64,000 bases of DNA from an uncultured Collinsella sp. (GCA_900539035.1 UQAU01000007.1:8970-72969); one strand, 5' to 3'. Shown: positions 8,753 through 18,003, numbered from the stretch's first letter. Made by a program: numbers and translations. Notes: generated by a model from the letters alone, not told the origin.

Positions 8753-8768
8753 TGTAAACACGTCAACA
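8753..8768. promoter_or_regulatory. Palindromic operator-like site 2 in the birA-fabH gap
   Basis: TGTAAACACGTCAACA, identical to site 1 at 15 of 16 positions and 48 bp downstream, just after the expected transcription start and before the fabH ribosome binding site. Two sites bracketing a promoter suggest a dedicated fatty acid synthesis repressor encoded elsewhere. Confidence 0.65.
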
Positions 8769-8786
8769 ACTCAAAGGAGGTTAGTG

Positions 8787-9746
8787 ATGGGTTTCACGAT
8801 TCTTGGAACAGGTTCGGCACTTCCTGAGCGCAGTGTTTCCAATGACGAGCTGTCTGAGTTCCTCGATACCTCGGATGAGTGGATTTTTACTCGCACAGGT
8901 ATCAAGAGCCGCCACGTCTGCACCACCGAGTCACTTGACGACCTTGCCGTAGCGGCGAGCGAGCGGGCACTCCGGGTGTCCGGAATCGACGCGAGCCAGC
9001 TGGATCTGATCGTCTGCTCGACGACGACGGGTGATCACCTTGTTCCCGCTGAGGCGTGTGCCGTTGCTGAGCGACTAGGCGCGACGTGCCCTGCCTTCGA
9101 TGTCTCGGCGGCTTGTGCCGGCTTCGTATTTGCGCTCGATGTCGCCGAGGGCTATATCGCCCGCGGTCGCGCCGAGCACGTGCTGGTCGTTGCCGCCGAG
9201 CAGATGACGCGCGCGCTCGACTGGTCCGACCGCGCCACCTGCGTGCTCTTTGGCGATGGGGCAGGCGCCGCAGTGATTGAGGCTGGGGGAGACAGTCCCC
9301 TTGCCGTTGAGCTTTCGACGGCGCCCGACGTCGAGACGTTGCGCGTTCCCGGTCTGGTCGGCACCTCGCCGTTTAAGGCTTCCGCAGATAGCGCGAGCGT
9401 GCTGTCCATGAATGGTCGCCGCGTGTTCAAGTTCGGCGTCAACGCCATCTGCGACACGGTCCATAAGCTTGCGATCGATGCGGGCATTTCGGTCGAAGGC
9501 ATCGATCATTTTGTATTCCATCAGGCTAACGAACGAATCCTGAGCCAGGCGGTCAAGCGCCTGGGCGTGCCGGACGAGCGCGTGGTTCGCACGTTGCACG
9601 AGACCGGCAACATTTCGAGCGCATGCATTCCGCTTGCCTTCGACCGGCTGGCAAACGCCGGTGCACTTCACACGGGCGACACCATCGCCTTGGTTGGATT
9701 TGGCGCCGGTCTGGATATAGGTGGCTATCTGCTTCGTTGGAAGTAG
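8787..9746 (+). CDS. fabH: Beta-ketoacyl-ACP synthase III
   Basis: 319 residues from the ATG at 8787 (AAAGGAGG at 8774-8781). It condenses an acyl-CoA primer with malonyl-ACP to begin fatty acid synthesis. The Cys-His-Asn triad is visible: Cys in DVSAACAGFVFAL, His in FVFHQANERIL, Asn in HETGNISSA. N-terminus MGFTILGTGSALPE is typical. First gene of a ten-gene type II fatty acid operon. A longer frame from 8730 has no ribosome binding site and runs through operator site 2, so it is rejected. Confidence 0.95.
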   Translation: MGFTILGTGSALPERSVSNDELSEFLDTSDEWIFTRTGIKSRHVCTTESLDDLAVAASERALRVSGIDASQLDLIVCSTTTGDHLVPAEACAVAERLGATCPAFDVSAACAGFVFALDVAEGYIARGRAEHVLVVAAEQMTRALDWSDRATCVLFGDGAGAAVIEAGGDSPLAVELSTAPDVETLRVPGLVGTSPFKASADSASVLSMNGRRVFKFGVNAICDTVHKLAIDAGISVEGIDHFVFHQANERILSQAVKRLGVPDERVVRTLHETGNISSACIPLAFDRLANAGALHTGDTIALVGFGAGLDIGGYLLRWK

Positions 9747-9797
9747 TCGCACATAGGAAATAAAAACGCCCTAGGGCACAACCAAAGGAGAACTACC

Positions 9798-10034
9798 ATG
9801 GCAGATCAGAAGACCTTCGAGCGCGTTTGCGACGTTATCCGCGAGACCGCTGGTCTTGACGATGTCGAGATGAAGCCCGAGTCCACGCTCGAGGAGATTG
9901 GTCTTGACAGCCTGGGCACCGTCGAGATCCTCGTCGCCGTCGAGGACGAGTTTGGCATCCAGCTCGATACCGAGGAGAACCCCAAGACGGTCGGCGAGTT
10001 CGCCGATACGGTCGAGGCGGCATTGGAGAAGTAG
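9798..10034 (+). CDS. acpP: Acyl carrier protein
   Basis: 78 residues, acidic, with the phosphopantetheine serine at Ser38 in EEIGLDSLGTVEI. The usual DSLD is DSLG here, a conservative family variation. It carries the growing acyl chain between the Fab enzymes. ATG at 9798 preceded by AAAGGAG; fabK starts 2 bases after its stop, so the two are co-translated. Placing acpP between fabH and fabK is a common order in Clostridia and Coriobacteriia. Confidence 0.96.
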   Translation: MADQKTFERVCDVIRETAGLDDVEMKPESTLEEIGLDSLGTVEILVAVEDEFGIQLDTEENPKTVGEFADTVEAALEK

Positions 10035-10036
10035 AA

Positions 10037-10981
10037 ATGCTCAAGACTCCTCTCTGCGATCTGCTCGGCATCGAAAAGCCCGTGTTCCAGGGCGGTATGG
10101 CCTGGATTGCCGATGCCTCGCTGGCATCGGCCGTGTCCGAGGCAGGCGGGTTGGGAATCATCGCGGCCATGAATGCCGACGCCAACTGGCTGCGCGATCA
10201 GATTCACGAGCTGCGCACCAAGACGGATAAGCCCTTTGGCGTCAACGTCATGCTCATGAGCCCGTTTGCCGACGAGGTCGCGCAGGTCGTGATTGACGAG
10301 CGGGTGCCGGTCGCCGTGACGGGTGCCGGCAATCCCACCAAGTACATGAAGGCGTGGAACGAGGCGGGCATCAAGGTCATCCCGGTCGTTGCCTCGGTGG
10401 CGCTGGCGCGCCTCGTGGCGCGTCGTGGGGCCACGGCGGTTGTTGCCGAGGGCACCGAATCGGGCGGCCATATTGGCGAGACCTCGACGATGGCACTGGT
10501 GCCGCAGGTCGTCGATGCGGTCGACATTCCCGTCGTGGCCGCCGGCGGTATTGCCGACGGACGCGGCGTGGCGGCCGCCTTTATGCTGGGCGCCGAAGGC
10601 GTGCAAGTGGGTACGCGCTTTCTGGTCGCAGACGAGTGCACCGTCTCGGAGCAGTACAAGGAGATGGTCCTGAAGGCCAACGACACTTCGACGCGTGCGA
10701 CCGGTCGCTCGACGGGACATCCGGTGCGCGCCCTCAAGAGCCCCTTCACCAACGCGTATGCCAAGAGCGAGGCGGCGGGCGCAAGCTCCGAGGAGCTCGG
10801 GGCCATGGGCACGGGCGCCCTTCGCAAGGCCGCCAAGGACGGCAATTACGAAGAGGGTTCGTTTTTGTGTGGACAGATTGCCGGCATGGTCAACGAGTGC
10901 CAGAGCGCACGTGAAATCGTTGACGACTTGGTCGATGGCGCCGAGCGCGTCCTGAAGGGTGCGTGCGCATGGGTAGCATAG
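10037..10981 (+). CDS. fabK: Enoyl-ACP reductase II (FMN-dependent)
   Basis: 314 residues, TIM-barrel flavoprotein of the FabK / nitronate monooxygenase family. It reduces trans-2-enoyl-ACP in the last step of each elongation round. Supporting motifs: FQGGMAWIADASLASAVSEA near the N-terminus, EGTESGGHIGE for phosphate binding, and GVQVGTRFLVADE near the C-terminal half. No fabI-type reductase is in the operon, so FabK is probably the cell's enoyl reductase; FabK enzymes are insensitive to triclosan, which is family knowledge. Overlaps fabD by 13 bp. Confidence 0.95.
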   Translation: MLKTPLCDLLGIEKPVFQGGMAWIADASLASAVSEAGGLGIIAAMNADANWLRDQIHELRTKTDKPFGVNVMLMSPFADEVAQVVIDERVPVAVTGAGNPTKYMKAWNEAGIKVIPVVASVALARLVARRGATAVVAEGTESGGHIGETSTMALVPQVVDAVDIPVVAAGGIADGRGVAAAFMLGAEGVQVGTRFLVADECTVSEQYKEMVLKANDTSTRATGRSTGHPVRALKSPFTNAYAKSEAAGASSEELGAMGTGALRKAAKDGNYEEGSFLCGQIAGMVNECQSAREIVDDLVDGAERVLKGACAWVA

Positions 10982-11895
10982 CGTTTCTATTTGCCGGCCA
11001 GGGTGCCCAACACCCCGCGATGGGCGTCGACCTGATCGAGGCATCGCCGGCGGCCGCCGAGGTGTTCGCCATTGTCGACGAGGTGCGCCCGGGGACCAGC
11101 GAGCAGTGCCGGAGCGCCTCCAAGGAGGAGCTCTCGCAGACCGAGAACACGCAGCCGTGCGTGTTCGTTCACGACCTGGCAGCGGCTACCGCTCTGCGTG
11201 AGCGCGGCGTGGTGCCTGCCGCCTGTGCGGGATTCTCGCTGGGCGAGGTCGCCGCGCTCACCTTTGCGGGGGCATTCGATACGCGAGCGGGCTTTAAGCT
11301 CGTGTGCGAGCGCGCGGCGCTGATGGCCGCGGCTGCCGAGCGCCATCCGGGCGGCATGCGCGCCGTCATCAAGCTCGATGCGGTGCAAGTCGAGGGCCTG
11401 GCAAAACAGGCCGGCGAGGACTGCTGGCCGGTCAACTACAACAGTCCGCAGCAGACGGTTGTGGCCGGAGCGTCCGAGGCACTGCAGGAGCTCGATGTCC
11501 TAGTAAAAGGGGCTGGCGGCCGCGCTATGAAAGTCGCGGTGTCGGGTGCATTCCATAGCCCCTATATGGCAGAGGCGACTGAGGGGCTGGCGACGTATAT
11601 CCAAGCCGGCCACGCGCCGTCTCCGCTGCTGATTCCGGTCATGGCAAACATGACGGCGGCGCCCTATCCGGCGGACCCGCGAGTGGCATCGGATGTCTTG
11701 GCCAACCAGGTGAGTCATGCCGTTCGCTGGGTCGACACGCTGCATACTCTGCAGGATCAGGGCATCGACACGTTTATTGAGGTCGGCCCTGGCAAAACGC
11801 TGTCGGGCCTGGTCAAGCGTACGCTGAGCGACGTTCGCGTGTATTCGTGCGAAACGGCCGAGCAGGTCGCAGCTATTGCCGACGAGCTCGCATAA
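10969..11895 (+). CDS. fabD: Malonyl-CoA:ACP transacylase
   Basis: 308 residues from the ATG at 10969; a GTG six bases upstream is an alternative. It loads malonate onto ACP. The family motifs are intact: FAGQGAQ at the N-terminus, the nucleophile serine in GFSLGEVAAL, the catalytic histidine in GAFHSPYM and the C-terminal FIEVGPGKTLSGL. It starts within the end of fabK, indicating coupled translation. Confidence 0.94.
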   Translation: MGSIAFLFAGQGAQHPAMGVDLIEASPAAAEVFAIVDEVRPGTSEQCRSASKEELSQTENTQPCVFVHDLAAATALRERGVVPAACAGFSLGEVAALTFAGAFDTRAGFKLVCERAALMAAAAERHPGGMRAVIKLDAVQVEGLAKQAGEDCWPVNYNSPQQTVVAGASEALQELDVLVKGAGGRAMKVAVSGAFHSPYMAEATEGLATYIQAGHAPSPLLIPVMANMTAAPYPADPRVASDVLANQVSHAVRWVDTLHTLQDQGIDTFIEVGPGKTLSGLVKRTLSDVRVYSCETAEQVAAIADELA

Positions 11896-11925
11896 TCCAC
11901 AGGGCTGTAACCCGAAAGGAATGAC

Positions 11926-12699
11926 ATGGGCAACTTGAACAACGGCGCGCTCGAGCGCAACGATTTACGTCGCGTGGCACTGGTCACGGGCGGCTCGCGT
12001 GGTATCGGCCGCGCCTGCGCTGTCGGTCTGGCGGAGGACGGCTTTGATATCGCCGTCGTCTATGCCGGTAGCGTCGATGCGGCGCGCGAGACGTGCGAAG
12101 CCTGCGAGGCGGTTGGCGTCGCGGCACGCGCATATCAATGTGACGTGGCCGACCCCGCCGCCGTCGACGCATGCGTGGAGACGGTCCTCAACGACTTTGG
12201 CTCCATTTGGGCGCTCGTCAACAACGCCGGCATCACCCGCGATGGCCTGCTCATGCGCATGGGCGACGACGCCTTCGACCGCGTGCTCGATGTCAATCTG
12301 AAGGGCACGTTCAACATGACGCGCGCGCTCACCAAGACCTTTATGCGCCAGCGCGGCGGTTGCGTCATCAACATGAGCTCGGTCGTGGGCCTGATGGGCA
12401 ATGCCGGGCAAGCTAACTACGCTGCCTCCAAGGCGGGCGTGATTGGCCTGACCAAGGCGGTGGCGCGCGAGCTTGCACCCCGCGGCATACGAGTGAACGC
12501 GGTCGCCCCCGGGTTTGTCGAGACAGATATGACGGCAAAGCTCTCGGAAAAGGTGCGTGCGGCCACCGAGGACCAGATTCCCCTTAAGCGTATGGCGCAA
12601 CCCGAGGAAGTGGCCGGCGTGGTGCGCTTTTTGGCGAGCGATGCGGCTGCCTACATTACAGGCGAGGTCGTACGCGTCGACGGCGGAATGGCGATGTAG
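11926..12699 (+). CDS. fabG: 3-oxoacyl-ACP reductase
   Basis: 257 residues, short-chain dehydrogenase that reduces 3-ketoacyl-ACP with NADPH. The Rossmann motif VTGGSRGIGRA, the NNAGITRDGLLMRM segment, the catalytic Ser in MSSVVG, and Tyr-x3-Lys in ANYAASKAGV are all seen. ATG at 11926 behind GAAAGGA. It has about 14 extra N-terminal residues before the first beta strand (VALVTGG), which is mildly longer than E. coli FabG. Third-step enzyme of the same operon. Confidence 0.95.
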   Translation: MGNLNNGALERNDLRRVALVTGGSRGIGRACAVGLAEDGFDIAVVYAGSVDAARETCEACEAVGVAARAYQCDVADPAAVDACVETVLNDFGSIWALVNNAGITRDGLLMRMGDDAFDRVLDVNLKGTFNMTRALTKTFMRQRGGCVINMSSVVGLMGNAGQANYAASKAGVIGLTKAVARELAPRGIRVNAVAPGFVETDMTAKLSEKVRAATEDQIPLKRMAQPEEVAGVVRFLASDAAAYITGEVVRVDGGMAM

Positions 12700-12738
12700 A
12701 AACCAGGGCCGAAGAACGGCTTGGATGAGGAGACCATG

Positions 12739-13986
12739 ATGGAACAGAGAGTTGCAATTACCGGCATAGGTGCCATATCGCCGCTCGGCAACACCGCGCT
12801 TGCCACCTGGGCAGCAATGTGTGCTGGCACGTGCGGCATCGGCCCGATTACGCACTTCGATACCGATGCGTTCGCCGTTAAGGTGGCGGCCGAGGTCAAG
12901 GGCTTTGACGGCAACGAGTACTTTGGCAAGCGTGACGCTAAGCATCTCGACCCCTGCGTTCAGTTTGCGATGGCGGCTTCGGACGAGGCCATGCACGATG
13001 CGGGCTTTGATGTCGAAGGCGCCATCGATCGCGAGCGCCTAGGCGTCTACGTGGGTTCAGGCGTGGGCGGCATGCAGACACTCGTCGACAACGTCCATAC
13101 GATTGCCGACCGTGGGCCCCGCCGCGCATCGCCCTATATGATCGCGATGATGATCCCCAACATGGCATCGGGCAATATCGCAATCCGCCACAAGGCAAAG
13201 GGCCCGACCCTGCCCGTGGTGACTGCGTGCGCGACCTCGGCCCATGCGGTGGGTGAGGCGTTCCGCGCCATCAAGCATGGCTATGCCGATGCGATTCTCG
13301 CGGGCGGCGCCGAGGCTGCAATTATCCCCGATGCCGTTGCGGGCTTTACGTCCTGCCGCGCATTGACCACCAACCCTGATCCCGCGACGGCTTGCCGCCC
13401 GTTCGATGCAGACCGCGACGGCTTTGTGATGGGCGAGGGCGCCTGCGTGCTGGTACTCGAGAGCATGGAACATGCTCAGGCGCGCGGTGCGCACATTTAT
13501 GCCGAGGTCGTGGGCTACGGCAACACCGATGATGCCTATCACATCACGAGCCCCGATCCCGAGGCTGCCGGCATTGCCCGCGCGATATCGCTGACGGTGG
13601 CCGAGGGCGACGTCAAGCCTTCCGAGGGCCTCTACATCAACGCTCACGGCACCTCGACCAAACTCAACGATTCGTCAGAGACGGCGGGCATCAAACGAGC
13701 GCTCGGCGAGGACGCGGCGCGCGCCGCGCACGTCTCGTCGACTAAGTCGATGACCGGCCACATGATCGGTGCCACGGGCGCCATCGAGGTCATGGCCTGC
13801 GCCATGGCGCTCGAGCAGGGCGTGGTGCCGCCGACCATTAACTACCACACGCCCGATCCCGCCTGCGATCTTGACTACACGCCCAATCGCGCGGTTCGCG
13901 CCGACCTTACCTGGGCGCTTTCGACCAACCTGGGCTTTGGCGGACACAACGCCGCCATCGCGCTGCGTAGATATACGAGGAGCTAG
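12739..13986 (+). CDS. fabF: Beta-ketoacyl-ACP synthase II
   Basis: 415 residues from the ATG at 12739 (preceded by GATGAGGAG); an ATG directly before it at 12736 is equally possible. It elongates acyl-ACP with malonyl-ACP. The active-site Cys lies in VTACATSAHAVG, with His in NAHGTSTKLND and in SMTGHMIGATGA. Length and motifs are those of FabF rather than FabB. Four bases separate its stop from accB. Confidence 0.95.
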   Translation: MEQRVAITGIGAISPLGNTALATWAAMCAGTCGIGPITHFDTDAFAVKVAAEVKGFDGNEYFGKRDAKHLDPCVQFAMAASDEAMHDAGFDVEGAIDRERLGVYVGSGVGGMQTLVDNVHTIADRGPRRASPYMIAMMIPNMASGNIAIRHKAKGPTLPVVTACATSAHAVGEAFRAIKHGYADAILAGGAEAAIIPDAVAGFTSCRALTTNPDPATACRPFDADRDGFVMGEGACVLVLESMEHAQARGAHIYAEVVGYGNTDDAYHITSPDPEAAGIARAISLTVAEGDVKPSEGLYINAHGTSTKLNDSSETAGIKRALGEDAARAAHVSSTKSMTGHMIGATGAIEVMACAMALEQGVVPPTINYHTPDPACDLDYTPNRAVRADLTWALSTNLGFGGHNAAIALRRYTRS

Positions 13987-13989
13987 AGC

Positions 13990-14466
13990 ATGGATTCCAA
14001 AAGACTTGCCGAGATAGCCGATGTTATGGAGGACCGCGGCCTCACGCGCGTACGCGTTGAGGAGCCCGATGGCACCGCGGTCGAACTCGAGCGCGCGAGC
14101 GCCGCGCAGCCGGTTGCCGTGCCCATGCCTATGCCGGGTGCCGTGACTGCTCCGGCGGTGGCTCCTGTCGCCATGCCTGCCGCCGCACCGGAGCCCGCCG
14201 CGCAAGCGCCCGCTGCCGCGCCGGAGCCCAAGGGCACCGAGGTGACCGCTCCCATGGTCGGCGTTTTCTATGCTGCCCCGGCGCCGGGCGACGAGCCGTT
14301 TGTGCACGTGGGCTCTAAGGTCAAGGCCGGCGAGACCCTCTGCATCATCGAGGCCATGAAGGTTCTCAACGAGGTGACGGCCGAGGCAGACGGCGAGGTG
14401 CTCGAGATCTGCGTGGCCGACGGCGACCTCGTGGAGTTTGGCAGCTGCCTCATGAGGATCGGATAG
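13990..14466 (+). CDS. accB: Biotin carboxyl carrier protein of acetyl-CoA carboxylase
   Basis: 158 residues. N-terminal helical part (1-36), an Ala/Pro-rich flexible linker (about 38-82, repeated PVAVPMPMPG and APAAAPEP), then the biotinyl domain. The biotinylated lysine is Lys124 in IIEAMKVLNEV. The carrier swings biotin between AccC and the fused AccDA. It is the likely substrate of the ligase encoded by birA at 7834-8610. Confidence 0.96.
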   Translation: MDSKRLAEIADVMEDRGLTRVRVEEPDGTAVELERASAAQPVAVPMPMPGAVTAPAVAPVAMPAAAPEPAAQAPAAAPEPKGTEVTAPMVGVFYAAPAPGDEPFVHVGSKVKAGETLCIIEAMKVLNEVTAEADGEVLEICVADGDLVEFGSCLMRIG

Positions 14467-14475
14467 GTGATATCC

Positions 14476-14898
14476 ATGAACAAAGAAGAGCTTAAAGAAC
14501 TGTTGCCGCATCGCGAACCGATGCTTTTGCTCGACGAGGCCGAGCTGGTGGGCGACGAGGCCCACGGCAAGATCACGATTACGGGCGACGAGTACTTTTT
14601 GCAGGGACATTTTCCGGGAAACCCGGTCGTCCCCGGCGTGATTCAGTGCGAGATGCTCGCCCAGAACTGCTGCGTGCTGCTGATGGGCGATGAGGAGGCG
14701 CGCGGCGCGACGCCGTTCTATACGAGCCTCGATAAGGTGCGCTTTAAGCGTCCGGTGCGCCCGGGCGACACGGTTGATCTGGTGTGCACCATCACGCGTG
14801 CGCGCGGGCCGTTCCGCTTTGCGACGGGTACTGCGAGCGTCAACGGTGAGGTTTGCTGCCGCGCCGATATGTCTTTTGCACTCATGCACGAAAGTTAA
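14476..14898 (+). CDS. fabZ: 3-hydroxyacyl-ACP dehydratase
   Basis: 140 residues from the ATG at 14476; a GTG three codons upstream is less likely. Hot-dog fold dehydratase acting on 3-hydroxyacyl-ACP. The family motifs LLPHREPMLLLDEAEL and the catalytic His in GHFPGNPVVPGVIQ are present, as is the acidic residue in QCEMLAQ. Encoded between accB and accC, an order seen in many Gram-positive anaerobes. Confidence 0.95.
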   Translation: MNKEELKELLPHREPMLLLDEAELVGDEAHGKITITGDEYFLQGHFPGNPVVPGVIQCEMLAQNCCVLLMGDEEARGATPFYTSLDKVRFKRPVRPGDTVDLVCTITRARGPFRFATGTASVNGEVCCRADMSFALMHES

Positions 14899-14908
14899 GG
14901 AAGGCTTC

Positions 14909-16252
14909 ATGTTCGACAAAGTGCTCATCGCCAACCGCGGAGAAGTCGCGGTGCGTGTTATCCGCGCGTGCCGCGATATGGGCATCAAGACCGTCGCCGT
15001 TTATTCCACGGCCGATGCGGACGCGCTGCACGTGCAGCTTGCCGACGAGGCGTATTGCATTGGCGGCCCGCGTCTTGCCGAGAGCTACCTCAACGACGAT
15101 GCTGTGCTCACCTGTGCCGTGAAGTCGGGAGCAAAGGCGATCCATCCCGGCTATGGCTTCTTTTCCGAGAAGGCGAGCTTCGTGCGCGACTGCGACAAGT
15201 ATGGCCTGACGTTTGTCGGTCCTTCGGCCGAGGTGATCGACAGCATGGGCGACAAGGACGCCGCACGTCGAACGGCTGCCGCGGCGGGCGTGCCCATCGT
15301 ACCGGGCTGCGATTTGCTCAAAAGCCCCGAGGAGGCGACAGCCGAGGCCGAGCGCATTGGCTGCCCCGTGCTCATCAAGGCGCGTGCGGGTGGAGGCGGT
15401 CGCGGCATTCGCAAGGTCGAGCGCGTGGAAGATGCGGCAAAGGCGTTCATCGAGGCACGTGCCGAGGGCGAGGCCGTCTTTGGCGACGGCGAGTGCTACA
15501 TGGAGAAGTTCGTCGCGCCGGCGCACCACGTTGAGGTGCAGATTATGGCCGATAAGCAGGGCCATGTGTTTTCGCTCGGCGAGCGCGAGTGCTCGGTGCA
15601 GCGCCGCAACCAAAAGCTAATCGAGGAGAGCCCCGCGCCGTGCCTCGACGGACACGACGACATTCGTGCTCACATGCACAAGGCGGCGCGTGACTTGGCT
15701 CGTGCCGTCGGCTACGAGGGAGCCGGCACCATCGAGTTTTTGTACTCGGACGACGGCAATTTCTACTTTATGGAAATGAACACGCGTCTGCAGGTTGAGC
15801 ATCCGGTCACGGAGTTTGTGACCGATACCGACTTGGTCAAGTGGCAGCTGCGCGTGGCAGCCGGCCAGCCTCTGCCCTTTGAGCAGGAGGACATGCCGGT
15901 CCGCAACCACGCCATGGAGTGCCGCATCAATGCCGAAACGCCGGACTTTCTGCCGTCATGCGGAACGGTCACCGCGTTGCGTGTGCCGGGTGGTCCGCGC
16001 GTGCGCTGGGATTCCGCCATGTTTACCGGTGCGAACGTTCCGCCGTACTACGACTCCATGCTTGGCAAGCTCATCGTGTGTGCGCCCACGCGTGACGGCG
16101 CCATTCGCAAGATGCGCTCGGCCCTGGGCGAGCTCGTGATTGAAGGCGTGAGCGAAAACAGCGAGCTTCAGCTCGACGTGCTGGCAAACGACGAGTTCTT
16201 GTCGGGCATGTACCACACCGATCTGATGGGGCATCTCTATGCTAATGAATAG
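14909..16252 (+). CDS. accC: Biotin carboxylase subunit of acetyl-CoA carboxylase
   Basis: 447 residues, ATG at 14909 after AAGGAAGG. ATP-grasp enzyme that carboxylates the biotin on AccB with bicarbonate. Motifs: IANRGEVAVRVIRA at the N-terminus, the glycine-rich ATP loop KARAGGGGRGIRKV (about residue 155), EMNTRLQVEHPVTE in the active site. A longer open frame into fabZ (from 14690) is a shadow. Its last 14 bases overlap the start of accDA. Confidence 0.96.
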   Translation: MFDKVLIANRGEVAVRVIRACRDMGIKTVAVYSTADADALHVQLADEAYCIGGPRLAESYLNDDAVLTCAVKSGAKAIHPGYGFFSEKASFVRDCDKYGLTFVGPSAEVIDSMGDKDAARRTAAAAGVPIVPGCDLLKSPEEATAEAERIGCPVLIKARAGGGGRGIRKVERVEDAAKAFIEARAEGEAVFGDGECYMEKFVAPAHHVEVQIMADKQGHVFSLGERECSVQRRNQKLIEESPAPCLDGHDDIRAHMHKAARDLARAVGYEGAGTIEFLYSDDGNFYFMEMNTRLQVEHPVTEFVTDTDLVKWQLRVAAGQPLPFEQEDMPVRNHAMECRINAETPDFLPSCGTVTALRVPGGPRVRWDSAMFTGANVPPYYDSMLGKLIVCAPTRDGAIRKMRSALGELVIEGVSENSELQLDVLANDEFLSGMYHTDLMGHLYANE

Positions 16253-17963
16253 AAAAGCGAAGACGGTCAACGTCCTCGAGGGGCCGATGACCGAGTCGTG
16301 CGCCGAGTTTCCCGCGCGCCACGTGTTTATCAAGTGCCCGGAGTGCCGCCGCGTGATCGATGAGGCACGCCTGCACGACAACCTCGAGGTGTGCCCCCGT
16401 TGCGGCAAACACTTTCGCGTGAGCGGTCGCGCGCGCATGCGCATGACGGTCGACGAGGGCACGTTTGAGGAATGGGATGCCAATCTGGCGTCGGAGGATT
16501 TCCTCTCGTTTCCCGGGTATGCCGACAAGCTCAAGAGCGTGAGCGAGCGTTCGGGCGAGCGCGATGCCGTTGTGTGCGGCAGGGGCAAAATCTGCGGTTG
16601 CGATGCGGCCCTCTTCTTTATGGACGCCAACTTTATGATGGGCTCGATGGGTTCCGTGGTGGGCGAGAAGATCTGCCGTACATTTGAGCGTGCGACCGAG
16701 CTGGGACTGCCGGTCGTTGGCTTTACCGTATCGGGTGGCGCCCGCATGCAGGAGGGCGTGACTTCGCTCATGCAGATGGCTAAAATCTCTGCGGCGGTTA
16801 GGCGTCATAGCGAGGCGGGCGACCTGTACATCACGGTGCTCACCGACCCCACGACCGGGGGCGTAACCGCGAGCTTTGCCATGGAGGGCGACATTATCCT
16901 GGCCGAGCCCGATGCCCTGACGGCATTTGCCGGCCCGCGCGTGATCGAGCAGAACATGCACAAGCGCCTGCCCAAGGGATTCCAGCGCTCCGAGTTTTTG
17001 CTGGAGCACGGCTTTTGCGATGCCGTTGTTCCGCGTGGCGAGATTGCGCTCACGGTAGGCGAGCTGCTGGCGCTGCACCAAGGGCACGCGCCCGGCCTGG
17101 GGGCACCGCATGAGATCGTACATACGGGTCGCCACGGCAAAAAGCTGGGACACTTGTTCAAGCGCTCGGCCGCACCAAAAAGCGCGCTCGAAATCGTCAA
17201 ACAGACTCGCTCGGCGAACCGTGCCACGGCAGGCGAGATGATCTCGTTGGGTCTCGACGGATTCGTGGAGCTGCACGGCGACCGTTACTTTGGCGACGAC
17301 GCCGCTGTGGTGGCTGGTATTGGCTGGAAAGACGGACGCCCCGTAACGGTCATCGCCATCGAGCGCGGCACCACGACCAAAGAGCGTATGCGCCGCAACT
17401 TTGGCATGGCGCATCCCGAGGGCTACCGCAAAGCGCGTCGCCTTATGCGCCAGGCCGAAAAGTTTGGTCGACCGGTCTTGTGCCTGGTCGATACTTCGGG
17501 CGCGTTTTGCGGCATCGGTGCCGAGGAGCGCGGCCAGGGCGAGGCGATTGCCCAGAATCTTATGGAGATGAGCGGCCTCAAGACGCCGATTGTCTCGGTG
17601 GTGACAGGCGAGGGCGGCTCTGGTGGCGCGCTGGCGCTGTCCGTGGCCGACCGCATCCTGATGCTCTCGAGCTCGGCCTATTCGGTCGTGAGCCCCGAGG
17701 CCTGTGCGTCGATCCTGTGGAAGGATACCGAGCGCGCGAATGAGGCCGCCGAGGCGCTTAAGCTCACGGCCCCCGATCTGTTGGCGCTCGGCATCATCGA
17801 CGGCATTGTTGACGATAAGGGCCTGTCGCATGAGGGGATCGCCGGTGCCGTCATGTCCTCGGCATTTGATGCCTTCGATACGCTTGGGCAGCTCGACGAC
17901 ACGACCCTCACAAACCTCCGCTACGAAAAGTACCGCGCAATCGGTCAGTACCGCACGATGTGA
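16239..17963 (+). CDS. accDA: Fused acetyl-CoA carboxylase carboxyltransferase (beta + alpha subunits)
   Basis: 574 residues that join what are normally two proteins. Residues about 1-280 are AccD: four-Cys zinc ribbon CPEC...CPRC, then GSMGSVVGEKI and the crotonase-like carboxyltransferase core. From about residue 300 (KSALEIVKQTRSANRA) it is AccA, with the FVELHGDRYFGDDAAVVAGI and GEGGSGGALAL segments. E. coli AccD plus AccA total about 620 residues, so nothing essential appears lost. ATG at 16239 with GATGGGG upstream overlaps accC by 14 bp. It transfers the carboxyl group from biotin to acetyl-CoA to form malonyl-CoA. No stop or frameshift lies between the two halves. Confidence 0.95.
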   Translation: MLMNRKAKTVNVLEGPMTESCAEFPARHVFIKCPECRRVIDEARLHDNLEVCPRCGKHFRVSGRARMRMTVDEGTFEEWDANLASEDFLSFPGYADKLKSVSERSGERDAVVCGRGKICGCDAALFFMDANFMMGSMGSVVGEKICRTFERATELGLPVVGFTVSGGARMQEGVTSLMQMAKISAAVRRHSEAGDLYITVLTDPTTGGVTASFAMEGDIILAEPDALTAFAGPRVIEQNMHKRLPKGFQRSEFLLEHGFCDAVVPRGEIALTVGELLALHQGHAPGLGAPHEIVHTGRHGKKLGHLFKRSAAPKSALEIVKQTRSANRATAGEMISLGLDGFVELHGDRYFGDDAAVVAGIGWKDGRPVTVIAIERGTTTKERMRRNFGMAHPEGYRKARRLMRQAEKFGRPVLCLVDTSGAFCGIGAEERGQGEAIAQNLMEMSGLKTPIVSVVTGEGGSGGALALSVADRILMLSSSAYSVVSPEACASILWKDTERANEAAEALKLTAPDLLALGIIDGIVDDKGLSHEGIAGAVMSSAFDAFDTLGQLDDTTLTNLRYEKYRAIGQYRTM

Positions 17964-17989
17964 CAAAGGAACAGTCCGCATGTCACATT
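17961..17989 (+). repeat. GACAAAGG-ACAGTCC-GCATGTCACATT repeat, copy 1
   Basis: TGACAAAGGAACAGTCC then GCATGTCACATT; the TGA is the accDA stop codon. A second copy at 19225-19254 lies just after the PTS gene, so the two copies bracket it. TGACA and TGTCA at the ends are inverted. Confidence 0.75.
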
Positions 17990-18003
17990 GGGAAAGGCGT
18001 TCC

